A stretch of 64,000 bases of DNA, taken from the NCBI GenBank assembly GCA_945859605.1, contig OX243816.1, forward strand, positions 24,130,199 to 24,194,198, given 5' to 3'. The notes under the pieces were generated by a model that made no database searches, was not told the DNA's origin, and saw only the letters and a list, made by a program, of their open reading frames with translations. A program made the translations under genes and the position numbers. Of this stretch, positions 39,345 through 52,800 are shown piece after piece. The stretch is from Lumbricus rubellus (lineage: Eukaryota > Annelida > Clitellata > Crassiclitellata > Lumbricidae). Position 1 is the first letter of the stretch; each line of letters opens with the position of its first letter.

Positions 39345-40768
39345 CATTGGTTTGTTTTGTTTTTGTTTGTATGTGCATTTGTTATAGCGCCACTTCAAGC
39401 TCTCTACTCAGAGGCGCTCCCGACTGCAGAGCGGACACTGCATCGAAGTTTCACGCCGAAGCGCTGAGCAATTGTGAGTGAAGGACTTGCCCAAGGTCCT
39501 TACGCGGCGACTTGAGGTGGATTCGAACTAGGGAATGTAATCCCGGGATCCCGAATACCGGGATCCCGAGAATCCCGGACATTTTACAATCCCGTAATCC
39601 CGGGATTGATAAACATGGAATCCCGTTTTTCGAGATTACAGAAAATTCGGATTTTTAATTAAATTACTTGACCAATTTTGCAAAAATTCTTTGGTAAATA
39701 GATGCAAAAAAGACAGATAAGCAGACGCCCTAATGAAGGTGAGCTGGTGGCCAGCAGAAACCCCAGAGGGGTGACTGGAGGTAGGCGTTTCTCAGTGATC
39801 AGGCTGCGGATTTGGGTTTGCTCCCTCCCATTACTTGCTTGGTTCATGTATACAGACTATAGAGTCCTCTGTACACCAATGACCCATACACCATTCAGTT
39901 GATTGATAGAACATCAACAGATGTCAGATGCCAGCACCGTTGGCCGACTATTCCTTGGACGTCGCAGCGCCTAACTCCGATTCACGCCTGTTGACGACAC
40001 TCCCGCCCCTATAATTACGCGGACTTGTGATCTGGACAGCATACAATCGGGTTCTTGCTGCCTTAATATCAGAGGACTGCAGCTAGGCTAGCCTGCAAGA
40101 TCAGTCACTCATTGGTGAATCTTGGCTAGCTTGCTACTTGTTGTGTTCTTGCGCTGTGGTCAGTCGGTGCATTGGTCACCTCGAATCGTCTGACCTAATT
40201 CCGGGTCCTCGTATGCATAGGGCTATTACCCTATTCAGAGAGATCACAACTTTAGCCAAGTTAATGACGGGGGAATCTGAAATGAGCTCAAGTCGCAGCA
40301 ATCTAGGTCAAAGAAGAGACGCCGAGAGGGCAGGCCAGGGTGGGCAAGGAGAGGGGTCTAATTTGAAGAGACGCCAAAAGGGCAGGCCAGGAGAAGGGTC
40401 TTACTTGTTTGTTTAATGGGGATAGAAGCCACTGGTCGTAGGCCTATCACTATCAAGTTTCAAACAAACCCCGCTGCTGCCAGGGACCACTGACTAACAC
40501 CAGTGCCATGAGTCATAATTGATCGCGGTTGAAGCACCAAAACAAAGAGAAGGCTTTACTATATTTGACCTACTACTATAATAGGTATAATAATTTTTTA
40601 ATTGCCATTATAAGCCAATCCCGGGATCCCGCGGGATCCCGGGATTGACTCATTTATAATCCCGAAATCCCGGGATTGAGCAAATGCCCCGGGATTACAT
40701 TCCCTAATTCGAACCTGTAACCCTTCGGCTGCAAGGCGACGAACATAAACACTACACCACCGTGCCCC
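39345..40768 (-). mobile_element. tRNA-derived SINE, split by a 1.2-kb hAT element
   Basis: Minus strand: head GGGGCACGGTGGTGTAGTG at 40768-40750, then CAGGTTCGAAT at 40717-40707; resumes at 39528 with ATTCGAATCC inverse, the GGACCTTGGGCAAGTCC block, GGCGTGAAACTTCG, GAGCGCCTCTGAGTAG, and a CAAA-rich tail at 39345. The hAT entered exactly within box B. Confidence 0.85.
39529..40706. mobile_element. hAT element, TSD ATTCGAAC, inside SINE box B
   Basis: Perfect inverted termini TAGGGAATGTAATCCCG. TSD ATTCGAAC at 39521-39528 and 40707-40714. Subterminal ATCCCGGGAT palindromes are clustered at both ends. Interior about 900 bp without recognised transposase. 1178 bp. Confidence 0.93.
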
Positions 40769-40778
40769 ACATTGACTG

Positions 40779-40976
40779 TTCATCAAAGTACTATTCATCA
40801 AGGGACTTTCATCAAAGGACAATTCATCAAGGACTGTTCATCACAGGCTATTCATCGAAAGACCGACGGTATGTTGGTGCGCATGTAAGTATGTTCGCTT
40901 TTTTAAGAACAGTCCCTTGATGAATAGCCCATGATGAATAGTTCTTTGGTGAATCATCTTTTGATGAACAGTCCTA
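40779..40976. repeat. Small foldback with repeated TTCATCAA words
   Basis: Left half has about six copies of (A/G)TTCATCAA(A/G)G. After an 50-bp centre the right half has the inverse word TTGATGAA(T/C)AGTCC about five times. It abuts the SINE head directly. Confidence 0.7.
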
Positions 40977-41524
40977 CAACTGATGCATATACTCAATGTC
41001 AAAACTTGCAAAATGAATTAAAAAAACGTTTTATGCAAACATTAAGTCAATGTCGTCAAATCATACTTCATCATCACATCAACAACGTTTCTCTTTATGT
41101 GATGGACAATGAAGTCAATGGAAGTCAGCTAGACAGACTTACAAGTGCTAGTCTAAGACCAAAATGTGAAAGCCCCCAAAGCTGCAGAAATGGAAAGAGA
41201 AGCTTGTCCATCATGTGACCACTAAAACTTCAAGTAACCATTCAATTTTCATTCATATTGCAAAGACATTTGTTTAGACAATAAAAAATATTGAGAAAAA
41301 CATCAACAGTACATACATACAGCATGAAATTTACAGATCAAATATATGCATTCCAGCAAGTTAAATGGAACAGTTCAAGATTTGAATCTAAATCAGCTTC
41401 TGGTTGCATGCTGGATGACAACAGCATCATCATCAAATATATATATATATACATTTCATTGTATAACCTCTTGCAAAAGTACACAGCCAAATTTGATTGT
41501 GGTTAATTGAATAATGAATAAGCG
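40977..41524. other. 3' flank of the ZC3H4/6-like gene
   Basis: Probably the 3' untranslated region and flank. No further feature recognised. A short TA run is at 41437-41450. I did not find an unambiguous minus-strand AATAAA that I could assign. Confidence 0.4.
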
Positions 41525-43877
41525 CTAACAAAATGGTGAGGCTGTGGGATCAATTGACTTGAACATGTCTTTAACACTCTGAGCAGACTGTGCAAGCTCA
41601 TTGTTCATGGCATCTGACGTAGGCTGAAGGTTCAAAACTGCAGGTGGTAACAATTCATTCTGGACTGTTGGCGCCATCTGATGAGACATGCTTCGCTGTT
41701 TTTGCTTACCACAATCCTTATTTGTTGTCTTTGACAAGACAGATCTTTGTCGCAAGTTATTTTCCTCAGCTAGTTGCTGATATTTTTTATTCGGAGGTTG
41801 ATTATAACCAGAAATGAGCAAGGAGCTTCCGCCATCTCCCATATCCGCCAAAGGTGAACGAAATTCCAGCTTGTCTCTATTGCGTACAACTGTTTTGCGT
41901 GTATTCACATTTGAATCATTGGATTGCATGCTGCCTGCCTTCACCAGCATTCCTGAATTACATGCAATATCAGAAGAGTTTTCTTCAAAGTCTTTCATTT
42001 GTGCTTTCTTGATTCTAAACCTGTGATCCTGCCCATAGTTTAATGTTCTAGCATCATCATGCATTTCATTATCATGAGAAGATTCTTGGTTGCAACCATC
42101 TTTATTGTCTATAAACACATCCATGTCATGAGACAACTGTGTTACCTGATACTTTTCTGAACTACAAACAATATCAGGCTGCTGATTTACATCATCAAGT
42201 GCTGCCACTGTTTGAAGAGATGAACCACTTGGCTGTGATAAGGAACTGACGGATGGCCCAGCAATAACTGATGTGTCATTTAAAGGCACAGAAGATAACA
42301 GAGGTTGGACAGAGACTGGACTAGATTGAACGAGAGCAGATGCATCACCCGTACATATGCTGACCGAATTTGTAGCTGCAGGGCTTGATATAGAGGCATC
42401 TGCAGATACAGTCAGAACACCATCTCCTCCTACTTTGTCTGATACCCTGTCATGATTTGTTGGCATAGATTCAGGCCTAAACATATTATGCTGCAACATA
42501 CCAGGTCCATTACAAATGCTAAATGCTGGCTGAGTGTTGACAGACCATGGAAAACAACTGGCAATTGATGCCTGGCTTTGAATAAGAAAGGGAGGAACAA
42601 GTCCTCTTTGAGGAAGGAAAACACCAGTAGGATGTGTGAGTAATCCACTTTGCTGCACATCGTTTCGTATTGGCAAGTTCATGTGCTGCTGCTGCATACC
42701 ATTAACAGGCAGACCACTCAAACGCATGCCACTGCCTGGCATTACATTATTCTGCATGCCATTCAATGGCACACGACTACCTGGCATTGTACCCCCCATT
42801 TGCAAACCAACTGCTGACATATCACCCTGTTCATTGTTTCCATCTGTCAGGCCTCCATGCTGCACACTGCTCATTATTAGACTGCTCTGTGGCACACCTG
42901 CTGATCGTATTCCTCCATTTAGCATAGGTCTTACAGACAAAACATTCTGATTCCTAACACCCACTGGCAAATTAACATGCAATTGCATACCTCCCATCGG
43001 CTGCATACTTACAACAGCCCTATTTCCTTGCTGCATATCACACATAACACTCTGTTGCATACCTCCCATAAACCAATTTCCCTGTTGGGTATTTCGCATT
43101 TGCATATTACTTTGTTGCATACCTCCCATTGACATGATTTGCTGCATTGGCATGCTTCCTTGCAGGATGCTGTCCACTGGCATACTTCTCTGCATGATTC
43201 CCCCAACTGGCATGCTACACTGCTGCATACCTCCAAATGGCATATTGCCCTGCTGCAAACCTCCCATTTGAATGTTTCCTTGCTTGTTACCATGTTGTAT
43301 ACTTTCCAATGGCATATGGCCCTGCTGTATAACTCCGACTGGCAGGTTGCCTTGCTGCTGACACCCCATTGGTGTCCTTCCAAGCAGCATACTTCTCACC
43401 GGCGTGTTGCCATGCAGCGAGTTTCCCTCCACTTGGACACTACTCTGTTGCACCGCTCCAATGAGATTTTGCTGACTAGTGCCCCTCATCACACCATACT
43501 GTACTGACAATGCCCCTAACTGCTGCTGCTGCTGCAGTTGGTTCAATGTTTCTTCCTTGACGGTTGCTGCCTCTTTTCTGGCCAGACGTGGATCTCTTCT
43601 CTGAACGCTCACAGGCACTTTGACAATGGAATCAACAGGAAGCACAGACAATGTTGGCTGGTCAGATTTGAGTGAAGAATGCATTATGGCTTCATCCTTG
43701 TGCTTCTGTACTCTGGGATCGAATGTAAACTTTGGGTCCGTGGGATCAATGTGTGCTGGAAGTGTACCTGTTTCGCTTTCCAGAGTTACACACTGCAAAT
43801 GATAAGGACCTTTAAGGTGTGAACCCGACACTACAAAGACAGACTCAGCTGGTTTTGCTTTCTTCAAGACTGATAAC
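41525..43877 (-). CDS. ZC3H4/ZC3H6: ZC3H4/6-like last exon with Met/Gln-rich repeats and DPTASPFC tail
   Basis: The acceptor TTTGTAG/GTTATC joins the previous exon to read SSTELSVLKK. The exon starts with a conserved-looking stretch (VFVVSGSHLKGPYHLQC), then FDPRVQ and RDPRLARK. A run of roughly 40 degenerate units such as GGMQQGNMP spans about 43490-42640. A Ser-rich region follows, then a basic segment and the conserved C-terminus, with TAG at 41525-41527. Out-of-frame readings of the Met-rich repeat also look open; this is an effect of the repeat. The repeat has no counterpart I know in vertebrate ZC3H4, although that protein has its own PMGP/DMHP-type low-complexity repeats. Confidence 0.9.
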
Positions 43878-46800
43878 CTACAAAAACAATGTAAGTTAAG
43901 GTTACGTAAATGCCCAAATTTTATATGCTTCCACAAGGATTTTGTTCTTGGCCCATAATTCCCATATAAATGAAATGGCAGCTAATATCATGTTTATCAA
44001 TGTCAATTCGATTAAGTTTCTGACATTAACGAGCATTTATGCACCACTGGATTTAACTTGACTAATTCACAATAATGAGATTAACAACAAAAATCAAAAC
44101 ATAAATACATCTTAAACTTAACTAAAAATGCCACGAATAAATATCATTTCTGTTTGCATAATCATAATTGTAAACACCAAAATCTAAAGTAACACCCCAT
44201 AAACATCTTGAACACTATAATATATTATATATATATATATATCATATATTATTATATATTATATATACAGGGTGGCTCAATAAAAAAATACTCCACCAGT
44301 AAAAATGCATAATTTCCGCAACCAATCGAGATTATTCTATGAAAATACGTGAATTTATAGAGTAAAGATTTTGCAACTATCCCTGAAATTTTCAATAATG
44401 AATCTGTATTACTTCAGATGTCACAGCTGTTTAAAAACTGTTTTCCATTTTTTCAAATTTCCGCTGAATCATGTTCCAATACATGTCATTTCTTTAAGAT
44501 TTGTTTGCAAATTTCAACATAGAAATTGATTATGATATCATAAGATCTTACTAAGAGCTGTAAATAAGCTGTTTATGAAGCAATCTGGTAGTATTTGGTG
44601 ATATTTTATATATTAAGGTCCAGTGGCGTAACTAGGAACTCGGGGGCCCCTACACAAAATATGAAGGTGGGGCCCTCTCCCTACGGTACTTATTGAAATG
44701 TATTGTTACTTATTAATTTACTGAAATGCTGATGTATATGAACAAGATACAAGTACAAATTACAGTAGGCTAAACTGTAAGTTCCTAACAAGGCTGAAAT
44801 GACAATTAGCCTATGACATTTGCGACTGAAGTTAAGTAGGCTGGCCTTAACGGCCTATGTAAGGTTTGGTTGAAGTCCTTTGCTATAGTGTGAAGTCATT
44901 CAGTCAAAACCCAGAACTCTTTTTTCCAATGAGATGCGCAATTTATTTCACGGAAATAAGTTTCTCTAAAATAATGTCAACACCATGCAAATGCAATGAC
45001 ACCATTTCCGGGACCGGAAAGTTATCACTAATTAAACATTAGGGCTGTGCACTGCAGGAGCTGGGCGTCTCCGAGTCCGACTCGTCGCGTCGTGTCGGGT
45101 TGACGGAACTTGACGGGTTCTCGGGTAACCGTACTGACTACTGAGAGTCTGACACGGTTACGGTACCGTCTACTTAGTCTACTACAATATTTATTTAACA
45201 TAATGAGATGCGATCTGGGAAAATGGGGCTTATGTCGCACGGTAGCATTTTGAGATAATGGCCGATTTCTGTGAACAGGGTATCAGAGGTCGATTTTTAC
45301 TTTTTTGCATTTTCATATAGTACACTGTATTATGTAATTATTCGCCAAGTATCAAAGCTAAAGCTAAAATCCGTCTGCAAATATTTTGTACTAATTTTAT
45401 TTGTGAATGTTGTATCTTTTCAAAGTGTCAAAATCGGACTTTGTAACTGCGTATTCAAATTATTGCCGTCGGTCATTATAACCTTTCACCCCTATTGAAC
45501 TTGGTATCTTCTGAAAGTTGAGACTCTGGGCTAACAAATGGTGGTCAAATAAATTATGCTAATTATTTTTCCGCCATGATAATAGGCAGAACATAGAGGC
45601 AGCCCTAATAAACAAAACGAAACTAGGGTGATCACCTTTGCCTCGCGTTTCCCGAAAACTGCATTATCACAGTTTCGGACACTAAAATATTCACAATTCG
45701 GTCAAATATCAAGATATTTGATCCAAATAGGGCTTGTTTTAAAGGGAAATATCTACTGTTTAATACAGTATAAAAATGTCATTTTAGACTTTACGACATT
45801 AGCTTCCTTTTGACAGATCGCATCACATATTTTTTCGGAGTCTTGCAAACTTGGGGGCCCCTCTGGGGCCTCTACACTCGGGGGCCCCTATACTTTGTGT
45901 ACCCAGTTTACCCTATTGTTACGCCACTGTTAAGGTCTCAATTTGTGAATCCGTACTGAACGTCATGGGCAAAGTTTCTGTCATGTCATGTCAGTCACCG
46001 ACGTCGCTGCGCGATGGTTGGTCACATGCATGGACTAGAGCTCTCCACTGCCTCCTATCGCGTGCAGCGGCGAGAAGATTGGATCCGGAAAGACAAAAAA
46101 TATTTCAAACACAACAAAAGTTATAAAGTTTCTGCAGATGATAAAGTGAGAACTCCGGCGTTGCGTGATCAGAGACTGGGGTATTGCAAGATCATAGCAA
46201 AATACCCAGTGAAAAGTGGAGCCTGAGCACATTGAAGGCTATCTGTAGACGTAATTATGTAGCAAAAGTCAGATGTCGAAAGAGAGACAGGAAGACAGTG
46301 GTCGTTTGGTCTGACGGAAAAAAGCGCGATGTTCATGAAATTCGCTTGGTCGTTGCAAAGGTAAAGTTTGCAAAGCACATCATGGTTTCGGCGTCAAATC
46401 TGCTGGCGTGTGTTACGGCTGCAAGGAAAGACTGCACTTCATCCCATTCAGTATGCTAAATGTCAAACTTACCGTTGAACTCTGTTACCCAGACTCATTG
46501 AAGACTGCAGGTATGTTCTAACATTTGGTTTTATTTTCCAGCAGGACGGTGCGCCAGCTTGCTCGCACGGTAGGGTTGATTATGATGATGCTATCTTATT
46601 GCCATCAACTGCGGTAAATTTATTGGCACAGGTGAATGACCATCAAACTCGCCAGACCTTAACCCTTTTGAGTTTATTATGATTGGGAAGCTATGCTGGA
46701 ACGATGCAAGACATTTCATCCCAAGTTAATTGGAGAACATTGGCTAGCTGAAGGAAGTCTTGCTGCTAATGTGGGATCAGTTGCCGTAGGATTCGATCAA

Positions 46801-49800
46801 CAAGGCCATACTGAGCTTCACAAAAATAATTTGATCTTGAGTTAAAGCAGGGAGTGGACACTCCCATCATACATTACGATAAACTGTAAAACGGATTTCT
46901 GCGGTCGTGGTGAAAGTGATATCATTTGACATGGAAATCTACAAGTGATGCTAACTTTTCCGTGAATATTTGAAAAAACGAAATTCAAAGTTCAAACAGC
47001 TGTAACTTTTGCAAACATGAAAATTTTAAAGTGAAACTTTCAGAGATTGCTGGAAATTCATTCCCCTGCCAATTGTGAAATTTTCGCAGAAAAGTTTCAA
47101 TCGGTTGCAAAGTTATTACAATTTATCCGTTGGAGTATGTTTTATTGAGCCACCCTGTACAGACCAAGAGGCTGTCCATATGTTATGTACGTAATGACGA
47201 GTGATCAGATTTTGGTGATTTTGCATATGGATGTGTATGGCAGGGGAGGGAACTCGATGAAATGTGTACGTATGCAAAATATATACAGGGTGGGCCATAA
47301 AAAGTAACCTCCTATGGTTTTTAGTCTATATCTTGTCCAAACATAAGAATTTATAAATGAAACTTTGCAGTCTTAAAGGCAATTCATATTTACGTGCAAC
47401 GGTAAAATTTCAACAAAATATTTCAAACACAACAAAAGTTATATCACTTTCAGTGAGGACCACCCACCGTTTTATGACGATTCAAAAACCAAATGCAGAA
47501 AAATTAGGTTTTTTGCTAATATCATGGCCAGAAGTAAGAATATCAAAATGAATTTTTACAGGTTTAAAGACAATTCATATTTACACACGTTGACCAGATT
47601 TCATCAACATATTTCAAACACAACAAAAGCTACACCACTTTTAGTGAGACCACCCATCATTTTTTGACGATTCAAAAACCAAACGCAATGTCAAAATTTA
47701 ACAAAAACACGATTTTATTAAGTCTCATCTCAAGTAATTGTTGTCAAATGAACTTGGTAGTGCTTCACAACTTGTGCTCAATGTGCCCACCACCAGTGCC
47801 ACAACTTCTTTCGAGTCTCTTTGCAAAGTTCTTGATGGACCTGTTGATTAATCTGACAGATTCCTTATTTACCAATTTGATGTCATCTTGCTAAGTGACT
47901 TCTCAGTGACGTGCAGCTACGCTGGTACCCTGTTTCTTTTTTAAATAGTAATAATAATGATCATCTGGCAATATCAAGGCTATTTGATAACAAATACTTG
48001 AGATTAGACTTAATTAAATTGTGTTTTTGCTACTTTTTATTGCGTTACCCTTCTGAATAGTCAAAAACCGGTGGAGGGCCGCACTGAATATGGTATAACT
48101 TTTGTTCTGTTTGAAATATTTTGATGAAATCGGTCCATCATGTGTAAATGTGAATTGTCTTTAAGCCTGTAAAATTTCATTTCAAAATTCTTACTTCTGG
48201 CTAAGATATGGGCAAAAAAATCGTAGGGGGTTACTTTTTATGGCCCACCCTGTACATGTCTAATTGTGACATCCACATTAAATTATCCAATATTTATAAC
48301 TCCGTATTATCCTACAGTCGGCATTTTATTACATTATAAATAAATTCCATTCAGATCTAAACAGTAAACAATAATTTAACAGTTAAACAATTTCAGCTAG
48401 CAAATATGATGTTTAACAACAAATAAATAGTAGATGGTAAAATAAATGCCTTACTGATGAATTTAGCTAAATATCTTTTTTTAAAGTGAGGTAGAGAAAA
48501 TTATTTTTACGCATGCATGGGGAGGGTTCCACAAAATGTAAAGATGCAACAGAAGGTTGGGAGTAGGAAAATGGTATTGGTATTGATAATATGCTGTGTT
48601 GAAAACTGATAACTCATTATCAATACCAATATTTACACCCAAATGTGTTGTGTGTAACATAAGCGACCAGTGCAAAGAAACACATTATATTTTTTATAGG
48701 GCTGCTTATAGATGCAAAAACAATGGAAACGGAAAAAAATGGAAAAAAGTCATTTTATTCTTTAAAAAATAAATAATAGGCAAATGACACAATTTTATTA
48801 GTGGTCCAAAATTAATTATAGATTAAGTTACATTAATCTACAAAAGTAATTTTTTTCTTATAAGTTTGATTTAATTAATACGAAATTGAGAAAAATTGAA
48901 GGTATTGAAATCCTCTCAAATTGAAATTGTAAACATGAGTCCGCATGAGTTCATGCTGATCGACATAATGCAATTAAAATCTAATCAGAAGCTGGGAGTG
49001 CTTCTTTAAGATCAGGAAAGTTGACATCGATGGTAGCCATGTCTAGCTTTACCAGGTGCAAGCGGGTACTAAGCCAAATGAACTGAGTTTTAAGAGAGTT
49101 GAGGTGGAGTTATAATGGTCTAGAAGTTAACATCTCAAGACAGCCCTGAGAGGCAGTTGAGTATGAAGTGTTAGCAACTTCATATTTCTCTGCCTCAGCA
49201 TATGAGGGCATGGTGGCCTGTTCAACCCCAGCCTTGACAGTGACAGTCAGAGTGCTGATTATAGCTGAGTTGGATATGGGTGTAGCTGTAGTAAGGTGCA
49301 GAAATCTTGAAACAAATTCTGCCCTGCAAGGATTTAATCCTCTTACCTTGCTTGACAGTTCAGCAATTAGCCAGGAATATTTTAACTGACAACACATTTT
49401 GAAAGCACTTACTCTGTAGAAGAAAGTAGACTTTGTTTGGTAGTTAGTCCTGCTTCACTTCCGCAGATGACAGCAAGCATCTGATTGATGCTGAACAAGG
49501 AGCCAGAAGATGCTGACGCTGATGCTGTCTGCTGATTTGATATTAATGTCTCCGGAACCAATGATTCAGCAGTACACTAACCAATAAAACAATCCGTCTT
49601 GTCATATTTCTTAGAACTACTTAAAACTTGCTAATAATAAATATATAAACTACAGAAGTTCAGAATCAACCTAAATATTTAGAACTGACATCTATATTAA
49701 AGACATACTGTTTTGTTCGACTCAATAGTGATTTTGTAAGCCTTTGTAAGCCCTTGATGAAGCTTAATGCATCATCACAAAATACATTACAGAAGATTAA

Positions 49801-52800
49801 AACTGATTAGGATTAGTTTAACCAAATGATTAAGAAAGAATACGAAATTAAAAAGACATACCATAGATACTCGAGTATAACGTGAAATCTTTAGGACAAA
49901 TTTCCCAGCAGAAATTAGAGTAGTTGCTGCATATCTGAGACAATTCAAAAATTAACTTTTATTGCACAAAATATGTCACCTGTTGAAGTCATTTGATGCT
50001 TTCAAACTGACATAGGATGGCCACAGATCGCTATCACCTACTACCAATGGCTTGCACTTGCCATAATTCGCAACTCATTAGCTCCAGTAAACTTGTTCCC
50101 CCAGAGTCCTTGCTGTGACTTGATCAATAAACGCGAGAATCTTAAAGGTGCTGACGTATGTGTAGCTTTAAAATTAAAACACATGAATGCCTCGACGCAA
50201 CATCCCATTTGTTCTAGTAGAAATCATTCATCATCTATTTTTTTAGAGACTTAACCCTCAAAACTTTTAGTCTTTGGATCTAGCATTGCATTGAAATGAA
50301 CTACACTGTTGCTCACGTGTTGTAAGAAAATAAATCAATCAAATAAGAACAACTCTCAACTTGGCTGCATTTTCCTATTTATAACATTACGAACAAAATG
50401 TCAGATGTTCAATTGTTCATAGATCTATTTTTTTTAGTATTCAGTTGGGGGGAGAGGTCGAAGTTTGCAGTAATTAGACATGGTATTTTGGTCCCACTTT
50501 GAATAAAACTTAATAACAAATACCAAGTTTTTATTATCTATTAATTATTTGAGTATTCTCCTGAGAACTTTTGGAAATTTTATCCCTCATGTAGGTTAGG
50601 AGCATCTTGTACTTTTTACCCATCTATCCACCAAAATTTTAAACCTCACAGTTAAATCAGGTGGCGTTATACTCGAGTATCTACGGTACTGCATATGTTT
50701 GATGCAGAAGAGACATGGACACATTGGACAGCCACACATAACACTGAAAATAGTCAACCAGATTGCTGACCAATATGCAGCCCATATTTTCAGTTTTTAC
50801 AGTAAATTACACGAGTCAGCTGGAGGGAACACAAGACGAATGAAGAAATTTCACAGATGGTGGGAGAGAAAAGGTCGATGCTGGAGACAATACAAGGAAG
50901 GCAGAGACACTGGATTGGCCACATCATGAGAGGTGACACCACAGTAAGAGAAATCATCGAAGGAAGAACGGAGGGAAAAAAAGACATGAGGAGGAAGACG
51001 ATGAATGATGCTGCTAAACTGGATGATGATGAAGGAAGACTAGAGTAGAATGAAGAGAGAAGCACAAAATAAGGATGAGTGGCATCGTTGGACATTCATT
51101 CATTTATTCATTCAAGAATTTATATAGCGCTTCTTCAAAGGGATCACTCAGAAGCACTCCCAACTCTAGCATGGTAAAAAGGACAGTTTTGAGTTTAATA
51201 AAGAAATGTTTCAGTAATAACCCCAGAAAGTAGACGTAGCCCTGTGGGAGCCCATTCCAGACAACTGGGCCGATCACAGAAAAGGTTCTATTCTGCATCA
51301 TTGCAGTTCGTGCAAATGGGACCAAGAGCAATCCCTTCTGTGCAGAATGGAGGAGGCGGTGGCCTTGGGTACACGTGGAGCAGCAAAGCTCTCACAAGTA
51401 GTCAGGGGCAATTCCAAGCTGACATTGCCTAACTAGAGCAGCGATCCTAAATCAATGCGCTGCCAAGTAGGAAGCCAGTTTAATGTCTCCAGCATATAAA
51501 TGGACACATGGTCAAATTTAGGGATTTGTCCAATTAAATGTGCTGCAGAGCGTAAGACTCGGTTTAAGCACATTATTCGATTGGATGGGAGGCCAGAGTA
51601 GAGTGACGAGCAATAGTCAAGACAGGAAGTAATGAAGGAGTGGACTAGAGTGGTGAGAGCATTAGATGTTAGTGAACGAGCAATTTTGTGCGAAGCTGAT
51701 GCAGCTGATAGTAACAGTCTCGAGCAAGTCGGTGAATGTGAGGAGCAAATGTGAGCTCCTGGTCCAACAGAACACCAAGGTCGTGGACCGTATTTGATAA
51801 AGTGTATGTGGGGACATACGAACCTGCCTGAGGGCAGAGAACGAAAGAAGAAGAAGAAGACACAATTCTATCTTAATTGCACTCAAGATGTCTGCAACAA
51901 TTTTTAATTTAGTTTACATTAAAGTACCTGAGAGGAGACCGGAATAAGCAACTTCAACAGATCGCCCGAGCTGTAGCTGTGCACATTGTTCTCAACTGCA
52001 TGCATTATTTCTTCATCTGCTCTCTGGCCTAAAACAGCATGGAAACATGGTCTGAAGCTTACATTTCAATAGAACCTACAGAAAATGCATGAAGCTCAGA
52101 TCCAGCTTGGTCGATATCAATAAAGATCACCTAGTGTTAATACCAAGAAGAAAAACAGTAGTCCCTTAAGCTAGCCCTGAGGCAGCCATGTATATGAAGT
52201 GTTAGCAACTTCAATCTTTTTAGCCTTGGCATATAAGGATGGCCAGCCCTCTCCCTCACTGGCCTCATCCTCCCACTGACAGCATACATTCAGTGTAATT
52301 AGAGCTGAGTTGGCTAGGGATGAGTATAGCCTTTAAAACACATGCATGCACAATACTGAATTGGTGAATGATATAATCTGTATATAATCCAATGCTGTGG
52401 GCCCATGTAGAAAATGCGACTGTTCTTTGTTAACACACACGTGTACAAAAAACATGGCAGCAACAAGGCGGTGACATTGAAGTGTCGGAAACGTTCAAAA
52501 ATATAACTCCACAAGGCTGACTTGGTAGGCATTGGAGAATAGGACTTGGTCGAAGAATGTCCTCAAATGCATGAGGTAATTGATGTAATATAATGTCTAA
52601 TTCGGTTGACTGGCCAGTTCAGAACTACAAACATATTGAAGATAATGCTATGTTTTGTCTTCTTTCAACGAGATCTAATACTTCGTCTGATATCCACTCG
52701 TCTTTTGGTTTCCTGCAAGATCTTCCGACTACTTGTTGGTTGCTGTTTGTCTTCCTTTTTGGATGTCTGACCACATATCTTCTATGGTATCCGGATCGGT

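Noticed and set aside
43009..43383. Second open frame across the Met/Gln repeat (and a plus-strand one)
   Set aside because: They are shadows of the repetitive true exon. The true frame alone joins the upstream exon and ends in the conserved tail.
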